Counted from the first letter of the stretch, positions 10,887-23,123 are shown. The stretch: 64,000 bases of DNA from Leuctra nigra (GCA_934045905.1 OW203763.1:36097017-36161016), one strand, 5' to 3'. Made by a program: numbers and translations. The notes: a model not told the origin generated them from the sequence alone.

Positions 10887-11432
10887 AATAAATGTTATCG
10901 ATGTATGTTCAGTTAAAGTGACTCACTCTTTATTCAGTTAAGAGTTCAGCTAATTTTTAGTAAGTTTTTGAAGGGACCAGGATAAAAAAAATACTAAAGT
11001 GAAAAACGTAGGACTATTGAGACAATTTAACATGTGTTCTCATGGGTACTTTTGAAAAAACGTAGGGTAAAAAACGTATGAGGAGAAACATACGTATACT
11101 AAAGACGTTCCACTGCAATAGAAAACGGTTGTCGAGTGTCTAAATCAACGCTAAGATAACTTAAAAGGTGATTGCGGAAAAATTACAACTTTATTAATGA
11201 ATGTAGATTTTAAAATTACCTTCTTTAAAGAGTGGAATTATTTTGCTACAAGTGTTTTTGGACAATGTAGACATTTGTTTCTACCTTGAAGATAGGTAGG
11301 TTTAATTGTAGAGAGTCAATCATCACGTAAATTATGTATGCAAGAAGATTTCTAAGAAAATATAATTGTAATGTAGGTATTACGTGTGAGCAAATGTACC
11401 TACCAAGTGTCTTTATGGACTTTATAGAACAA
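10887..11432. other. AT-rich stretch without a recognised feature
   Basis: Unique-looking AT-rich sequence with no coding frame of note. Any role is unknown. Confidence 0.5.
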
Positions 11433-12669
11433 GGGTGGCATTCCTGTACGTTTTTACAATTATCGTAAATATACTCTCTTATCTTAAATGTATAGAGAGC
11501 GTTAAGATAGTGAAATATTTACGATCCGTCCTAATTCCTGAAAGTTTTTTGCACAAATCGTATCACTCTCTTAACTTTACGATGACTACTTTATCGGCAT
11601 TTCCCGAGTGGTCCCGATTACTTCCGATCTTACACGAAATGACTTAGCGGGAAAATTTTCGAACGACTTGACACTGAATTTCGAACGTTTTAAATGAAAA
11701 TCTTTCATTTGTTGTTGGAATTTCTTTGTGTCCACCATGTAGGGCAGTTTATCGAATGACAAATTACCAACGGACACATTACCGAAAACAGGGGCGGACA
11801 CTTTACCGACGGACAGATTATCGAATCTTCCCCGGACACTTGACCGATTTTTTTATGACAAAATTTTATAAAATTTTACAAATATTTTTTATTCAAAATA
11901 TAAAAAAATATGTGAAGCTAATTGAAAATATTAAAATATTTCATAAAAGCCAAAATTTTATAAAATGTTCACAATTAATTTGTTGTCAAGATTAAAACAA
12001 ATTAAGCTATTTAAAAACACTATTGCAACACTATTGAAAATTTTTTAGTGTTTTAGCTTCTGTTCTAACTTTTAAATTAAATATTGAAACAAATTCTTTA
12101 TGAAAATTTTATAAAATTTTGGCTTAATTTTGTAGTAGTAATTTAACTTATTTTTTTTTGAATCCTAAAAAAAATATTTGTGAAAATTTTATAACATTTT
12201 TGCTAAATTTTTCAGTAGAAGTAGTAATTTAACTTATTTTTTTAAAAACCTAAAAAAATTATTTGTGAAAATGTTATAAAAATTAACCTGAATTTTGACA
12301 AGTAGTGATTTTACTTTTTTATATATCTTGAAAAAAATTTCATTTGTAATTTTTTTTATAAAATTTTGGCTAAATTTTGCAATAGTGGATTAGCTTCTTA
12401 TTTTCTTGATTTTTTTAAATCTTAAAAAAAAATGTGAAATTTTTCAATGCATGCAAGCATACTCAAGAAGGCTCTTCACTGCGCAGGCGCGAATATCGTA
12501 ACTTTACGAATGTCGACTTAGGGCACCTACCTAGGTGGTCTAACTATTACGATAAAATCGTAACTTTAAGAGAGTAAAAATGCTACAGGAATCGCAATAT
12601 TCGTAAAAGTTAAGATAAGAGAGCAAATTCAAGATAAGAGAGTGAAAAACACGTACAGGAATGCCACCC
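11433..12669. mobile_element. 1.2-kb TIR element with AT-rich core
   Basis: The ends GGGTGGCATTCCTGTACGT and ACGTACAGGAATGCCACCC are inverted. Subterminal TACTCTCTTATCTTA is mirrored by TAAGATAAGAGAG. The word CCAAGTGT occurs on both sides (11403-11410, 12669-12676), but it is offset from the left TIR by about 20 bp, so it is not a secure target duplication. At 11740-11850 a roughly 20-bp phrase of the type GGACACATTACCGA is repeated about five times. The core is over 80% AT with repeated TGAAAATTTTATAAAATTTT blocks. Confidence 0.65.
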
Positions 12670-12915
12670 CAAGTGTTTTATTTAGAATTGGAATTTCACC
12701 TTGTTTTGACTTCTGTGCCACTGCCACACTTTTTTACTTATTGGCAATTCTGACTTTGACTTATTATAGAAACTACAAAATAGAGCAATGCATATATATA
12801 CATAATTCTTAAAGGTGATATACCACACCACAGACAAGTAATTTGTACTACCTACTTACACCTAAATCTTAGTATGATATGATAGAGATGCATTTCAGAT
12901 TTTTTTTATACTTAA

Positions 12916-13127
12916 ATGCCTGATTTACACGGTCACATTTATTGAACAACTTCTGTGTCACGGTCTTTGGCACAGTCTTTGTCACATTTGTTAAAGGAAA
13001 TTAGAACATGTTTTATGTTCGGTGACAGAAAGTTGCTTGGTGTAAATGCAAAAATGTGTGAAAATTAACATTGTCAAAGCATGTGACACAGAAGTTGTTC
13101 AATAAATCTGACCGTGTAAATTAGGCT
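12916..13127. mobile_element. 212-bp MITE with TTAA target duplication
   Basis: Long inverted ends (left ATGCCTGATTTACACGGTCA; the right arm mirrors it through GAACAACTTCTGTGTCAC) are flanked by TTAA at 12912-12915 and 13128-13131. The TTAA target points to the piggyBac group or another TTAA-class transposon. Confidence 0.72.
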
Positions 13128-13168
13128 TTAAAGTAGTTAATTTTTTCTACCTACCACTAGGTATGTAT

Positions 13169-13381
13169 ACTTAACACATTTAAAATTGATCGGTGAGCAA
13201 ATTTGAATGACTGCTGGTCAGGTCATGTTCCATATCAATCAAAGATTGTTATTATCATTGAAATGTGAGGTCACCTACTAGAGTGAGACAAAGAGATTGC
13301 TTGGACTGACTTCTGATGGTGCGATCTAAAAATTTTCAGCCAATCAGATTTATTGAACAATCAATTTTAAATGTGCTAAGT
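13169..13381. mobile_element. About 210-bp MITE (family N)
   Basis: The inverted ends ACTTAACACATTTAAAATTG and CAATTTTAAATGTGCTAAGT enclose an interior that recurs at 31912-32120 (for example TTGTTATTATCATTGAAAT, GATGGTGCGATCT, CAGATTTATTGAAC). No clear target duplication is seen here. Confidence 0.6.
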
Positions 13382-13548
13382 TTAAAATCAAAGTTGAAAT
13401 TTTAACATTACAAGAGCAAGTTCCATTTATAATATTGTTATTGATTGTAAAACTAAACTGCTCAAGTACCTACTCTCAAATGTCTATAGTTCAATCAAGG
13501 TGATGAACTATACAATGATTCCAGTAGCAAAAAACTAAGTTACGTACA

Positions 13549-14207
13549 TACTAGGAAAACGCTCTGTGTAACGCGTTGATGAGCGAGCACGGATACACGC
13601 AACACCTCGAACCGAAATTATGTCTATCGAATGTCATTAAAAGCCAACAATTCTTTAGTTTCATCACAGACTTGTATAAAAATGTCCCTAAAATGACAAA
13701 CACTTTTGAAAATAACGACAGATTAGAGTGAAAATTGGCAAAAATACCTTAAATGTTGGTACAAATGACCATGCGAAGTTTTTAGTTGGTCGGTCAATCG
13801 GTTCCAGTTTAAATTTCAAAAATCACAGGAAAAATGGTTTCAAATTTGAACCAATTGGAGGATTTGGCTGAATTTTTTTTTGATTGGGTACAATGTTGGT
13901 TGCAATGACTTTGCTTAATTTCAAATTGATCGAACCAACCAATCGAAAGATAATTTTTATAAAATTTGAACCAATCACAGGATCTCGTTCAGAAAAGATC
14001 CCAGGGATCGCATAGATTACGTTAGTATGTGTACAAAATTTCAGATCGATTGGTTGTGCGGTTTGACCTGGGCAGTGAACACAAAAAAACAAAAAAACAA
14101 AAAAACAAAAAAACAAAAAAACAAAAAACAAAAAAACAAAAAAAACAACAAACACACAGAGAAAGTGCCATAAGTGTACCGTGGTGACGCTCGCTACGCT
14201 CGCTCAA
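13549..14207 (-). mobile_element. Dispersed repeat family G, copy 2 (inverted)
   Basis: Read on the - strand it starts TTGAGCGAGCGTAGCGAGCG and ends with GCTCGCTCATCAACGCG...TTTTCCTAGTA. It contains an (A7C)n-type microsatellite at about 14083-14147. The repeat encodes only low-complexity Phe-rich frames on the - strand, which I do not regard as genes. Confidence 0.65.
14083..14147. repeat. A-rich microsatellite, (CAAAAAAA)n
   Basis: Runs of six to seven A are separated by single C. The inverted relative at 35355-35382 has the complementary T-rich tract at the same position in family G. Confidence 0.9.
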
Positions 14208-14540
14208 TTATAGCTTTAAAAGGAATCTCTCATGTACCTATTTACTGGAAGCGCACAGTTTATTAAAGTGTTTTGTTTTTGTTTGTTTTTAAGTTTTGTA
14301 TTCACGCTATCAGAGTTTTAAAAACTCAGATATTAGCGGCCATTCTTTTTTTAAATTTAAGACACTTAAAAATGCCAACTACTGGAGTAACGTCCTCGAA
14401 AAATTCACTACGATTATTTGATGATTAATTTCTATTTATCGCTTTGAGGTCGTAACTCGTAATGTACTAATCCAGTGCGTGGCATTATTTAGTCTCGTAA
14501 GCTTGAAATTGTCGCAAATATCTCTTTTTAAATTCTCTTA

Positions 14541-14696
14541 AGCCCGGTTGCACCATGTCCCGATAAAGTTAGCGGTAAGATTTATCGGCTGAAACCATGG
14601 CAACAGCCAATGAAACACAGCCATCTAGACCGCTAAAGTTCACTTTAGGCTAAAGTGAACTTTATCTTACTTATCGGGACATTGTTCAACCGGGCC
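14541..14696. mobile_element. 156-bp PIF/Harbinger-like MITE
   Basis: The ends AGCCCGGTTGCACCATGTCC and GGACATTGTTCAACCGGGCC are inverted. TTA lies on both sides (14538-14540, 14697-14699). The interior pairs further through CCGATAA / TTATCGG. Confidence 0.8.
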
Positions 14697-14699
14697 TTA

Positions 14700-16200
14700 G
14701 TGAAGACAAAACTAGAATAGAAACAAACACTCTGAAGAACTGAACTTTCCTGTTAGTTACCTTACGCTGGCCTCTTAAATCCATGTTTATAAAGTTGATT
14801 GAGGAACTGACAAACAGATTAGGTAATGTAATGTTAAACTTGAACTGTTGTGATGTTTTTGTACCTACTTAGGTAACGTTGTAATTTACATCATTACCTA
14901 ATTGGGAACATTTTAATATGTAATGTGTGTTTTATAAATAAACAAATAAAATGTATGTTTTGAGAAAAGTGTTGCGATTCATGTGGTTATGCACCAAATT
15001 CAATAGAAATTTAAATATTCAGGGAAATAAACTCAGAAAAAGTTCTGCTTCTTTTTATGGTTTCTACAATTGTTCCAAAAAGTTTTTCAGTAATTGCCTA
15101 CATATTTGATCATGGTCATAGTTTAGTACAACAATCTGGTTTTGGTGAGTAAACATTTAGTTTTAATGAGAAAATGAATCACGACGCAGGATGAATTGTC
15201 GCTGAGGTACGTAACAAATTGTTATATCTGTTGATTTAGTATAATTAACTTGAACTGAATTCGCTTATTTCCATGACAGTGCCTTGCTCATGAATCTGTC
15301 TGTTTAACTCAAGATGTGTGTTCTATAGAAGTGAAATATGATCAGGAAATTGCTATTGGTTTTACGCAATTTCTCTGTGAGTAGAATCGATTTGAATCGT
15401 TTTCAAATGGAAACTGGCGAAATCAGGCTATTTATATTTGTACTAATGGCTGATTATCTCTTTATTTAATCCTGTACAAATATTTGCAATTGTTTTTGTA
15501 ATGTCCAATAATATCTGTACCTATGAGGTAGAAGGTCGGAAGTCCATTTCAATGATACTTTAACGTGAGCTCAAAAACCAGTAATTTTGTCTGATGCAAT
15601 CATATTTGTGATGTCGGCATGGGTCATTGTGTAAGAGAATACTTCAATATAACTATTAGTGGACATCAGTCATGACATTGACAGAGCTTGAGTACATCAT
15701 TCCGAAAGTATTCACCTAAACATTGAGCGAATGGACTTCTGGCCTTTTACCACTGAGTTACAGATATGATCTAGGTGCCAAACTCTCCCCTATAGTTCTC
15801 TATTGTTCTATGTTCAGATTGACCCGACATTGATTATGTATGTAATTAGGTTTGATTCTAAATGTCCTTGTGGTCTCGGTTCACTTGCAAAGAGGATATT
15901 AGAATACACCTCGAGGCCATTTCTTGAGATTCACGTTTTGAAACCATGCACGTTTTCATCGTTTAAGACGTAATAAGGGCTGTAAGAATTACTCGAAGTC
16001 TAAGAATATTCCAAATAATTGTTTCGATGACAAATTCCACTGCCATGTTCGGGTGGAACTGTTTGATTTAATATCAATTACTTGTGAATCTCACCCCCGA
16101 CACAATCACATCTGGACCTCAGAGGTAGAAGGCTCCAAGTACATTTCTGTTTTTCCGGAGGCTGCTTTCGTCCGACTTGGGTAACGGTTTGATAAAACTA
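14700..16200. other. AT-rich DNA with one weak MITE candidate
   Basis: Between about 15527 and 15760, TAGAAGGTCGGAAGTCCATT is mirrored by AATGGACTTCTGGCC. A diverged inverted relative lies at about 21064-21330. The remainder shows no gene or clear repeat. Confidence 0.4.
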
Positions 16201-16204
16201 TGTG

Positions 16205-17839
16205 GGGTCAACTGGGGTAAGTGTGGTATTGGGGTAAGTGTGGCCACGGACCACAACTCAACAGATTTTTAGTTTTTTAATTTTTTTTGTCCTGATATAT
16301 AGAGTATTATTTTAAGAACACTCCACAATAATTTTATTTTGGTTGGAAAAATATCTTTATGAAATACACACATGACAGCGGTGATACCTCAAATTGAAAA
16401 GCAACCAAAATTGAAAAGCAAAGTCAGTGAATTGCGATTCTCAATTCACTGACTTTGCTTTTCAATTTGGTTAACACATGTACAATCATGATTTTTTATA
16501 ACTTTAAAACTCTTGGGTCATTCCATAGGTATGAGACAATAATATTGTGAAAACTGTTTATTTTTTATCATGTGTCATTATCAATTAATTGCGAAGCCAC
16601 ACTTGCCCCTTAATTAATATAGTATGGGGCAAGTGTGGAATTCAAGAGGGGGAAAGTGTGGTCACGGTCTAACAGCTGTTATTGCAATGTGACGTGGACA
16701 TCTAGATGGCTTTGAAATGAATTTATGTAAGTTGACTACACTGACAAGTGTCAGCTGTTCTTCTATTGCCGCCTTTTCTGGATTTCATGTCTCCAAGAAT
16801 TCTCCGTTTATCGATACGCGAGTTTCCGGACCAAATCAATTTTTTAGCGTTGAAGGATATTTTTATTAATTTTTTCAAATACACCTAAAATTAGAACCAG
16901 TATTCTCTGATGCATACAATTTTTATGAGATGTGTAGTCTTAAATGTAGGGGTTTGGTAGACAATCTAATGGATATTAATCCTTCTAAATGATAGGTACG
17001 CGAGTTACCGTGGAATGGCCCAGTTACAGATGTTTTTGAAATGATGTTTACCTAATTGTTATGTAATTCTTACAGAAAATGCAACTTGCTTAATTAAATG
17101 AATCAGAATTTACATGTAAATAATAAATATGATGAATACTTTGTTATGAATAGACATTCAATTGTGGTTGCTAATAAGTAATAAGACATTTGCTTTCAAA
17201 TATTAAATGTATTTTTGACATTCAATACCTGTAATTCGATCATAAGAAGTAAGAAATGTACATGCAATACAAAAATTATTTAGTAATGCATCATTTTACA
17301 ATGTTTCCAGTACTAAACTATTAAATTTTCATCAAAATATCAGAAGTGACCACACTTGCCTCAATTTGATCAGGTTAAATTTTCATCAATATATCAGGAG
17401 TGGCCACACTTGCCTCAATTTGAAGAGCAACGCATTAATTTGTGACTTTGAATACCTTTAATTAGCTTATGATGCAAGTAATAAAAATATGGTTAATACA
17501 ATAATTATGTCTATATATACATACTTATCATTCCATATTTTTTTAGATGAAAATTATTTTATCTTCAACCAAATTTTTACCACGACCACACTTCCTTCCC
17601 CAAGGTGCGGCCACACTTGCCTCGTGTCGGTGGGTAAGTGTGGCCGGAAAGTTGATCGCTTGTATAACATTTTTGTAATGAAGTAAATTTTTTTGAATAT
17701 CGAAAGTTTCAGATATTACAGAAAACATATTGGAGAAAATATCCCCAAAATTTGAAGATTGTACAATGAACAGTTTTTGTTTACCAAAGCCTTAAAGTGA
17801 CTCTATGGTTTTAACGACCACACTTACCCCAGTTGACCC
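16205..17839. mobile_element. 1.6-kb TIR element with GGGGTAAGTGTGG repeats
   Basis: The ends GGGTCAACTGGGGTAAGTG and CACTTACCCCAGTTGACCC are inverted, with TGTG on both sides (16201-16204, 17840-17843). The phrase GGGGYAAGTGTGG or its complement CCACACTTGCC recurs at about 16233, 16624, 16650, 17350, 17402, 17610 and 17632. This resembles the repeated subterminal transposase sites of DNA transposons. A 25-bp inverted pair (TTGAAAAGCAAAGTCAGTGA) lies at 16410-16470. No transposase is seen, and the superfamily is not assigned. Confidence 0.7.
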
Positions 17840-17843
17840 TGTG

Positions 17844-18229
17844 TGTTTGTTTGTTTTCATCTTCACATCAGCTTCGATGTGAAATAAAAAGTATTCGAAC
17901 AGTCACAACCTTTATTAGCTTTCTTTGGTTTTCATTTAATATTTTATTTTCCTTTAGTACTAATTCTGATGTTTTTTTATTTACTGCTGATGTATATACC
18001 TATCTAAAAAGTGGTTGAAATATAGAGATTTGTAATAAAAATGAAGATTGTGACAGTTCAAAGTATAACGTTTTTAAGGCTTGGTTTTATTTACTTTAAT
18101 GTTAAAATATGGCAGATAATCTAACTTTGTAATAGGTACTAACTTCGTTTGTAATTCTCACTTGCTCAAAGGTCTAATCTGAAAACCTTGATTTTTTACC
18201 AAATTGAAATATCTTTGTTTGCAAAATGC
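17844..18229. other. AT-rich stretch, nothing recognised
   Basis: No coding frame, repeat boundary or RNA feature that I can support. Confidence 0.5.
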
Positions 18230-18349
18230 ACTCAACAAAATAAAATGGTTTTCGAAAGAAACGAATTGGCTGATAATGATTCGATGGCATCCGATGAAGT
18301 CTACTCTAGATTGTGCTTTGTTTAAATACCATTTTATGTCTTGTTGAGT
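18230..18349. mobile_element. 120-bp MITE with ACTCAACAAAA ends
   Basis: ACTCAACAAAATAAAATGGT is mirrored by ACCATTTTATGTCTTGTTGAGT. A relative lies at 28837-29053. Terminal ACT and some interior words also recall family N. Confidence 0.6.
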
Positions 18350-18731
18350 TTACATTGGACTTTTGTCTGCTTGCATTTCCTGGCTTTGGACTTGTCTTTA
18401 GCGCTTGCATTCTCTCTCAAGGTAATTATGAGTGATGACATCACATAGTTGTCAGTTACGTTCAACATTCCAGGCTCTCAATTTTAAGGTGAAGTTGTGA
18501 ACATGTTCAGATGCATGTTTTGGATGATTTACTGAGCTACGAGGGTTTTACAGCTTTCTCAATTCCACGTAGGAATAATCGACCTTGAAATCGAGAGTCA
18601 TTCCATTTATTCGATTGCCATCCAGCAATCTATTAAAAACAATTTATTAGCATTACAAAATATCAAGACCTACAGATATTTTACAGTCATTAAAAAGCAC
18701 GAGCTAAGACTATGGCTGGATTGTGGATTTC

Positions 18732-19121
18732 GGGAGTCCTAAGGTTCACAAGGATCTCTTTTCTCGTGACGTCAGAATGACGTCACGCATAAGTGTAACT
18801 GGGCAGCCTAAGGAATAAAACTCTCTATGGGTGGACAAATTCGAAGTAGCGAAAATTAAAGCTGGGCAGCCCAAGGAATAAAACTCTCTATGGGTGGACA
18901 AATTCGAACTAGCGAAAATTCAAAATAAAAAAAACTCGCAGGTGCGGGGAATCGAACCCCAGCCTGCCACATGCTAATCCAGCACACTACCACTACGCTA
19001 GTGGAGCGAAGCCAAACTGACACGTTTTTAGTCTTCATGACTCAATAACCTACGTAGCATACGCCATGTACGCGCATGTGACGTCACGTGAAAATAGATC
19101 TTTGTGAACTTTAGGACTCCC
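18732..19121. mobile_element. 390-bp MULE-like MITE carrying a tRNA-like sequence
   Basis: Thirty-two-bp inverted ends (left GGGAGTCCTAAGGTTCACAA) are flanked by GTGGATTTC at 18723-18731 and 19122-19130. A 9-bp target duplication with G-starting TIRs is the Mutator-like pattern. Inside are a 63-bp direct duplication (18801 and 18864, GGGCAGCCYAAGGAATAAAA), TGACGTCA near both ends, and the tRNA-like block at 18935-19007. Confidence 0.78.
18935..19007 (-). ncRNA. tRNA-like (pseudo-tRNA) sequence inside the MITE
   Basis: The - strand has a D-arm-like TAGCGTAGTGGTA (A box), a perfect T-arm GGGGTTCGATTCCCC (B box) and an immediate run of T that could stop RNA polymerase III. The acceptor arms do not pair and the anticodon loop lacks U33, so it is not a working tRNA. 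It is better read as a tRNA-derived promoter module or tRNA pseudogene. Confidence 0.5.
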
Positions 19122-19345
19122 GTGGATTTCAAGGTTGAATACGCTCACATAGCATGATGTTTTTAACAGCATATTTCCTTATGAAAAGTGCAGAAAATCT
19201 ATGTAAAATTGTGTTGCCATGGCGAAACAGACTTCTAGAAGTTTGTATTTCTTTCCACAATTGTGTCAAATTTAAGAAATCTGTGATTATATCGCTAGTC
19301 CCGCCTTAAACTTTGATATAGGTACCTACCTAGGTAGTTTGTAAA

Positions 19346-19591
19346 GGTTGATTCACACCACGGCCGTTCCAAACTTACCAAGTTTTCCCAAGTTTTGATC
19401 GGTGTTCCCTAAACTCATAGCGTGTATGAAAATATTCGAACTGCGAAGAATGAGTTCAAACTTTCATTGTCATGGGAGTTTTTGGAACAGCAATTTGGAA
19501 CTTGGAGGAACTTCTTGCAACGGCCAAGTGTTGCGACTCTAAAGCTTTTGTGATTTCTGCTGTTTAACTTTGTAGTGGTGTGACTACAGCC
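19346..19591. mobile_element. 246-bp MITE candidate
   Basis: GGTTGATTCACACCAC at the left is mirrored by GTGGTGTGACTACAGCC at the right. The interior has TTCCAAACTT / GTTTGAAC-like partial symmetry. No clean target duplication. Confidence 0.5.
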
Positions 19592-22508
19592 TATTTTCAG
19601 CTTCATACAGAAACTAATTCGTATTGTCAAGTGCTTATGAGCTTATTGATGGTGTACCTTGTACCTACCTACTTGGTAGGTACTTAGGTAGATATATAGG
19701 TAGGTAGATAGGTACGTAGGTAAACCTACTCATCTCACTAAATGATTTGTTAAAACAGAGGTGTGCTCAAGGAAGAGTGATTTTGTAAATTTTCTTTTTA
19801 AAAATGATTTTCTACAGTCCTCTAGGTACCTACCTAACACCTCGGTGATCCTGTCATTGTTATGGATACAATATAAAGACAATTACTAAGCTATATAAAC
19901 TGCAGGTAATTTATTAAACGAATCCAGGATTGATAATGATAGGATTAAAAATGTCAAGGTAACCTAACCTAATACCAAGGGGCCTACCTGATTAGTATTA
20001 TGGTGATCCCTCATGTGCTTTGGTATGTCTAGGTATTTGGTAGGTTGGTATGTAGGTACTAGTAGTTTAGAAAAATACAAAATATTTCATATTTTGTGTT
20101 TTTGTTGTAACACAAAATTCTTCATGGAAACTTGTAATTTTATCTATCACAAAAGACACAGAGGTGAAGACATTTTCTCTTTCTTTGCTTGCGGTGCGAA
20201 TAGACAAAGTTGTCTCACATATTTGTTGTTTGGCAGCGCCACCCGTCCAGTCTTAAGATGTTTAGTTTGTAAAGTGGCGGGAACTTACCTACTACTTCTG
20301 TTTCATAAGAAATAACTGTCAACTGAACCGAGACTTGTAAATGTAGAATAATGCTACAAACAACAGCCTCTGGAACTATTTATCATTTCTTAATAACTAG
20401 AGGGTCCCGTCATGTATAACATGACCAATGCGCACCAGTGAGGTATGCATAAATATTAAATATAAAAATACAGCAATATTTGTCAGCAGATTGTGCATCG
20501 TTAATACACACGTTACGTAATTAACAGACCAAATGCCCAACAAAATACGTAAATGAGGTACGAAGGAAGGCAATTTAATCATACCTATTATGGTAAATCA
20601 ATTACATAAGTCTTCAAATGTAAACCATGACCATGAGTATTAGTAAGAAAATTAAGAAAATGTAGAGTGTCATAATGCGCCGTTAAAATATAGGTGAAGT
20701 TGATATCGTGACCCGATACACACGACACATTCTTTATTTGTGATACCAATTCATAGTTTGCACGTGACATCATCTCATTCTTGAGAGGCCATATTGGTGT
20801 AACGTGTCAGAACGGCTGTCAATCTGTGTTTCGGTATTGTGGTGATATAATGGTTACCTGTGCAATAAACTGCAGAAGAAATTCTTATGGGTATAAAACC
20901 ACCTCATATACCAAATATCTTTGATTAACCGCTTATAATTAGCATTAATCGACTTGACATCTGTAAAATGGTTGAAATTTACTTTTTTACATTGTTGATG
21001 AAAAACAAATGAAGCTCGTGCAAACTATGAATGCATGGTGAGCTTCATTATATCCGTTTCTCTGAGGTCAGAGGTAGGTATAAGAGCGGAAGGTCATATG
21101 TTTTGGATTTCTCAGTGCACACTTTTGGAATGGTAATCAAGCTGTATAAGTACCTACCATTGGACTGATGTTAACAAATACAGTTATATTGAAGTATATG
21201 TACCCTTACAGAAGGCCCATGTCACCATTACAAATATGATTGGATGAAGAATTCAGCTCAGAATTACTGGTTATTGAGATCACTTTAAGAATCATTAAAA
21301 TTGACTTCCGCCCATCTGCCTCTAAGGTACCTATCAGTATGCAATGTAAAAATTTAAGCATTGATGTTTAAAACATTACCAACAGTAACTTGACGTCGTT
21401 TACATGACTCAATACACACCACTCTTAGTAAATAAGAAACGAAGGAAAATTATTTCCCAAGAAAATGTATAATATAACTCCATCGACTTTGGTTTGATCA
21501 TGTTCACGGCCTACGAAATTCAGAGCAAGAGAAAATAAGAAAAATAACATTTGAAGTTTCTTGCCGAGATGACGTTTTTAATGTCATGTGCTGGTTTAGA
21601 CCGTATTAGTATCTTATTATGAATTTATTATAATTACAAAAGGATAAGGTGCTCGTCTTAGGTGAGTTTCGGTTATTAATTTATTCATAAAAGGCAGAAG
21701 ATGTAATTTTAGACATGATGGCAATAAAACGCCTCCATCTTAGTTATAGTTTTCAATAAATACCAATGTCAAATCGAAGCGCGCAACCGTTCCTGACACA
21801 CACACACAGATAGACAGACAGAACTGGGTAACTATAAGTAAGATGATGATTAAATATTATTCTTTTCAATTCTATTCTAATCATGTAAATTCAGGGTTTC
21901 AATTTATTTGGAAATAGGGAACTTTCTTTAGTTGTAAAATGGATAAAATAAATTATTGAAACATGAAAGTATAGATGTCAAGGATGTAGACAAGCAAGCA
22001 TTATTATTGTGGGACATTGTGGGATGAATGGTTTTCAAGTAATTAATACAGAAAGATTGATAGAAATCTCTGAATACCTTGATTTAAAAACTGTAATATC
22101 GGCATTGACGCCATGGGGCTCAGCATTGCCATGGCAACAAAGTATTCACCATGGTAACACATTGTTGTGGAATTAGAAAATTACATCACATCACAGGGCT
22201 CACATAAAAGATTTTCCCGACAAAATGTCAAAAGAACTTACAATTTGATATTTTATGAATTAAAAGCATTGTGCAAGCATTGATTGTGTACGGAACATGA
22301 CCAGATGTCATTCACATTTGTACTCCGATCAATTTTAGTTGTGCCAAGTGTACCTATCGATGTAATTAGGTTTGATAACTGATAGTAGATAATGTATTAT
22401 TATTTAAATTGCTCAGAACATGTAGAAGATTGCATCACTCTTTCATTGACTTAACTTGAACGGCTTCAGTTTGATACTTGTAGTTGGTGTCTAGTGGTTC
22501 TCACCTCT
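19592..22508. other. AT-rich DNA, TAGG-rich microsatellite, no firm gene
   Basis: TAGGTAGG-type repeats are concentrated at 19655-19725. A tiny THAP-like start lies at 20850. A weak inverted repeat at 21064-21330 resembles 15527-15760. The segment 22140-22260 recurs diverged at 35218-35305 (AAAAGATTTTCYCGACAAA). Otherwise I see nothing. Confidence 0.45.
20850..20924 (+). pseudogene. Possible THAP-domain first-exon remnant
   Basis: The short frame begins MVTCAINCRRNSYGYK and stops after 24 codons. A start Met-Val followed by closely spaced Cys (C-x3-C) resembles the N-terminus of THAP zinc fingers, found in host genes and P-element transposases. A GT donor-like site (ATGG|GTATAA) follows. The match is too short to exclude chance, and no further THAP motif (AVPTIF-like) is seen nearby. 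Confidence 0.2.
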
Positions 22509-23123
22509 CAGTGTTGGGGAGATACTAGTTCCTTGGAACTAATTCCTCTTTGGGGAACTTTTAGGGGTACTGATACATACAGTTCCTTTATTTTTAAAGG
22601 AACTTAGGAACTAAAAAGTTCCTTTTGTAAGGAATTTAGGAACTAATTTTCGTTATTTATAAGTTCATTTCAAATAGAAATAATAGAAATAGAAATATAT
22701 ATTTCTATTTGAAAGGAACTTATAAATAACGAAAAATAAGTTCCTAAATCCTTACAAAAGGAACTTTTTAGTTCCTAAGTTCCTTTAAAAATAAAGGAAC
22801 TAAGTTCTCCTAAAAGTATCTTATGACATAATTTGCACAGAATTTATAACGAATAATTACCCATTTTGTGTGTCTTCCTAAATTTATCTGATATCTGAAA
22901 ATATACTGCTTCATCGCTTGGCTCACTCAATTTAGAGAAGGGTAATTTAAAAAAATCCGGGTTGCTTTTGGAGGGCATTGTAACTTAAAAGGAACTAAGT
23001 TCCTTACTGGTAACTTTCTAGTTCCTTTATTTGAAAGGAACTAGGAACAGGAACATGTTCCTTGTTAATCAAAGGAAATGTAACTGGAACTAGTTCCTTT
23101 TTTTAGAAACTTACCCAACACTG
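22509..23123. mobile_element. hAT-like element with internal foldback
   Basis: The ends CAGTGTTGGGGA and TTACCCAACACTG are of hAT type. The interior is packed with AGTTCCTT / AAGGAACT motifs. Positions 22579-22803 form a near-perfect palindrome with arms of about 105 bp centred in TAGAAATATATATTTCTA. No convincing 8-bp target duplication remains (TCACCTCT against GTGAGTCT). Confidence 0.65.

Noticed and set aside
11403..12676. CCAAGTGT as target duplication of the element at 11433
   Set aside because: The left copy lies about 20 bp outside the TIR, so the match may be chance or reflect a different true end.
13823..14207. Phe-rich open frames (-)
   Set aside because: They are translations of the (CAAAAAAA)n microsatellite in a non-coding repeat.
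18935..19007. Functional tRNA gene
   Set aside because: The acceptor strands do not pair and the anticodon loop lacks U33. Only the A and B box-like words are tRNA-like.
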